A stretch of 64,000 bases of DNA from an uncultured Bacteroidaceae bacterium (lineage in GTDB: Bacteria > Bacteroidota > Bacteroidia > Bacteroidales > Bacteroidaceae). The DNA lies in assembly GCA_934293005.1 (NCBI GenBank), contig CAKQYA010000006.1:1-64000 (forward strand), read 5' to 3'. The notes beneath the pieces were generated by a model, which was not told the DNA's origin, did no database searches, and saw nothing but the letters and a program-made list of their open reading frames with translations. The first letter of the stretch is position 1. Every line of letters begins with the position of its first letter. Positions 63,510 to 64,000 of this stretch are shown here, piece by piece. The translations under genes and the position numbers were made by a program.

Positions 63510-64000
63510 TCATCTGAGAGAGAAGGATGTGCTGCCTATCATCTGCTTGTCACAGAAGATGAACATTTTGTATGTGCCAGCCTCAAGAAACTCGTTCACA
63601 TCACTATACATAGTGACTTTAATCTCTTCACCTGTATATTCAATGTATTTCTTCTCAGTATACTCCTGAGGCGTATCTTCGTAAGTGAAAGTGCCTTTCT
63701 GTCCCATTACCGAATTGTCTGGTTTGAGAATGCGCACATAAATGACTCTCTCGCCATTGGTTGCTGTGACATTCTTGACGATAGTGAAACCAAAAGCCAG
63801 TTTCTTCACGTCTTTCACCTTGTTGGTTTCTTTGCTGCGCTTGTTCTTAGGAGTTACCCAAAAGCCAGTGGCATCGAGCTGTGACGCGATGTCAACCTTA
63901 TCTTTCAGTTTGTTGCGCTCATTGGAGAGATTGCTTATCTGGCTGTTAGCTTGAGTCACCTGAGCCTTTATCTGTGTATTCTCTTCACTGAGTGCATGGT
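63510..64000 (-). CDS. Partial gene: coiled-coil protein with C-terminal beta-domain
   Basis: The 3' part of a gene that runs off the right edge. The frame stays open to base 64000, and its start is not in the window. Visible sequence begins with a coiled coil (HALSEENTQIKAQVTQANSQ, then ISNLSNERNKLKDKV). A beta-rich C-terminal domain of about 125 residues follows (NKVKDVKKLAFGFTIVKNVT, GERVIYVRILKPDNSVM, GTYKMFIFCDKQMIGSTSFS). The coiled-coil plus Ig-like ending is a conserved but unnamed Bacteroidales arrangement (recalled). Function unknown. Confidence 0.75.
   Translation of the reverse strand, partial: HALSEENTQIKAQVTQANSQISNLSNERNKLKDKVDIASQLDATGFWVTPKNKRSKETNKVKDVKKLAFGFTIVKNVTATNGERVIYVRILKPDNSVMGQKGTFTYEDTPQEYTEKKYIEYTGEEIKVTMYSDVNEFLEAGTYKMFIFCDKQMIGSTSFSLR

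Overview
The window looks like a chromosomal segment of a Bacteroidales bacterium, most likely a Prevotellaceae member (family-level inference). The signs are a SusC/SusD pair, type IX secretion (T9SS) genes porU and porV with several T9SS-tailed cargo proteins, the Bacteroidetes -7 promoter motif TAnnTTTG before many genes, and Bacteroidetes-specific families (DUF4290, DUF3822, DUF4302, DUF6029, BACON). I saw no tRNA, rRNA, CRISPR array or intact insertion sequence.

Layout. dnaK (minus) sits at the left edge. From 3 to 14.8 kb a plus-strand locus encodes a SusC/SusD pair, three surface-type lipoproteins (a HExxH metallopeptidase, a DUF4302 protein and a BACON protein), a TlpA-like thioredoxin, a DUF6029 protein and an Omp28-type lipoprotein. 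It has no glycosidase and no local regulator, so it does not look like a polysaccharide locus. From 15 to 24 kb lie four large secreted proteins with T9SS-type C-terminal signals. From 24.4 to 36.7 kb comes a housekeeping block: tsaB, a DUF4290 gene, murA (with Asp in place of the catalytic Cys), rimM, dxr, rseP, an FAH-family gene, porU, porV and ispF. The presence of porU and porV fits the T9SS cargo upstream.

From 36.8 to 39 kb there is a type II restriction-modification pair whose methyltransferase starts with a helix-turn-helix. It is followed by menA, a MORN-repeat gene, a large outer-membrane beta-barrel gene, rsmD, a DUF3822 gene, a membrane-anchored protein, and a divergent RecD-like helicase. 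The right end carries mfd, mtaB, a glycosyltransferase, a helicase-associated-domain protein, comEC, rpe and a cut-off coiled-coil gene.

The most interesting part is 48.8-54.4 kb. A stand-alone LytTR regulator is followed by a 1008-residue helical secreted protein ending in a dockerin-like calcium loop, and then by a T9SS-tailed protein with two cohesin-like domains. The regulator gene and the dockerin gene have near-identical promoters. Each has a pair of direct repeats (TTTCGTGAAYAT, 21 bp apart) lying 46-47 bp upstream of a TAnnTTTG box. This predicts one small autoregulated unit that makes a matching surface pair. A 5'-truncated OmpA remnant lies just downstream.

Several interspersed repeats are visible: two 184-bp MITE-like copies (14.8 and 44.8 kb), a second MITE-like family of about 197 bp (19.6, 24.2, 30.5 and 36.1 kb), 22-bp-period palindromes (24.1 and 39.2 kb) and GCCCTGAAAGGGC-type repeats (39.1 kb). 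Some of them supply stop codons or spurious start codons to neighbouring genes.
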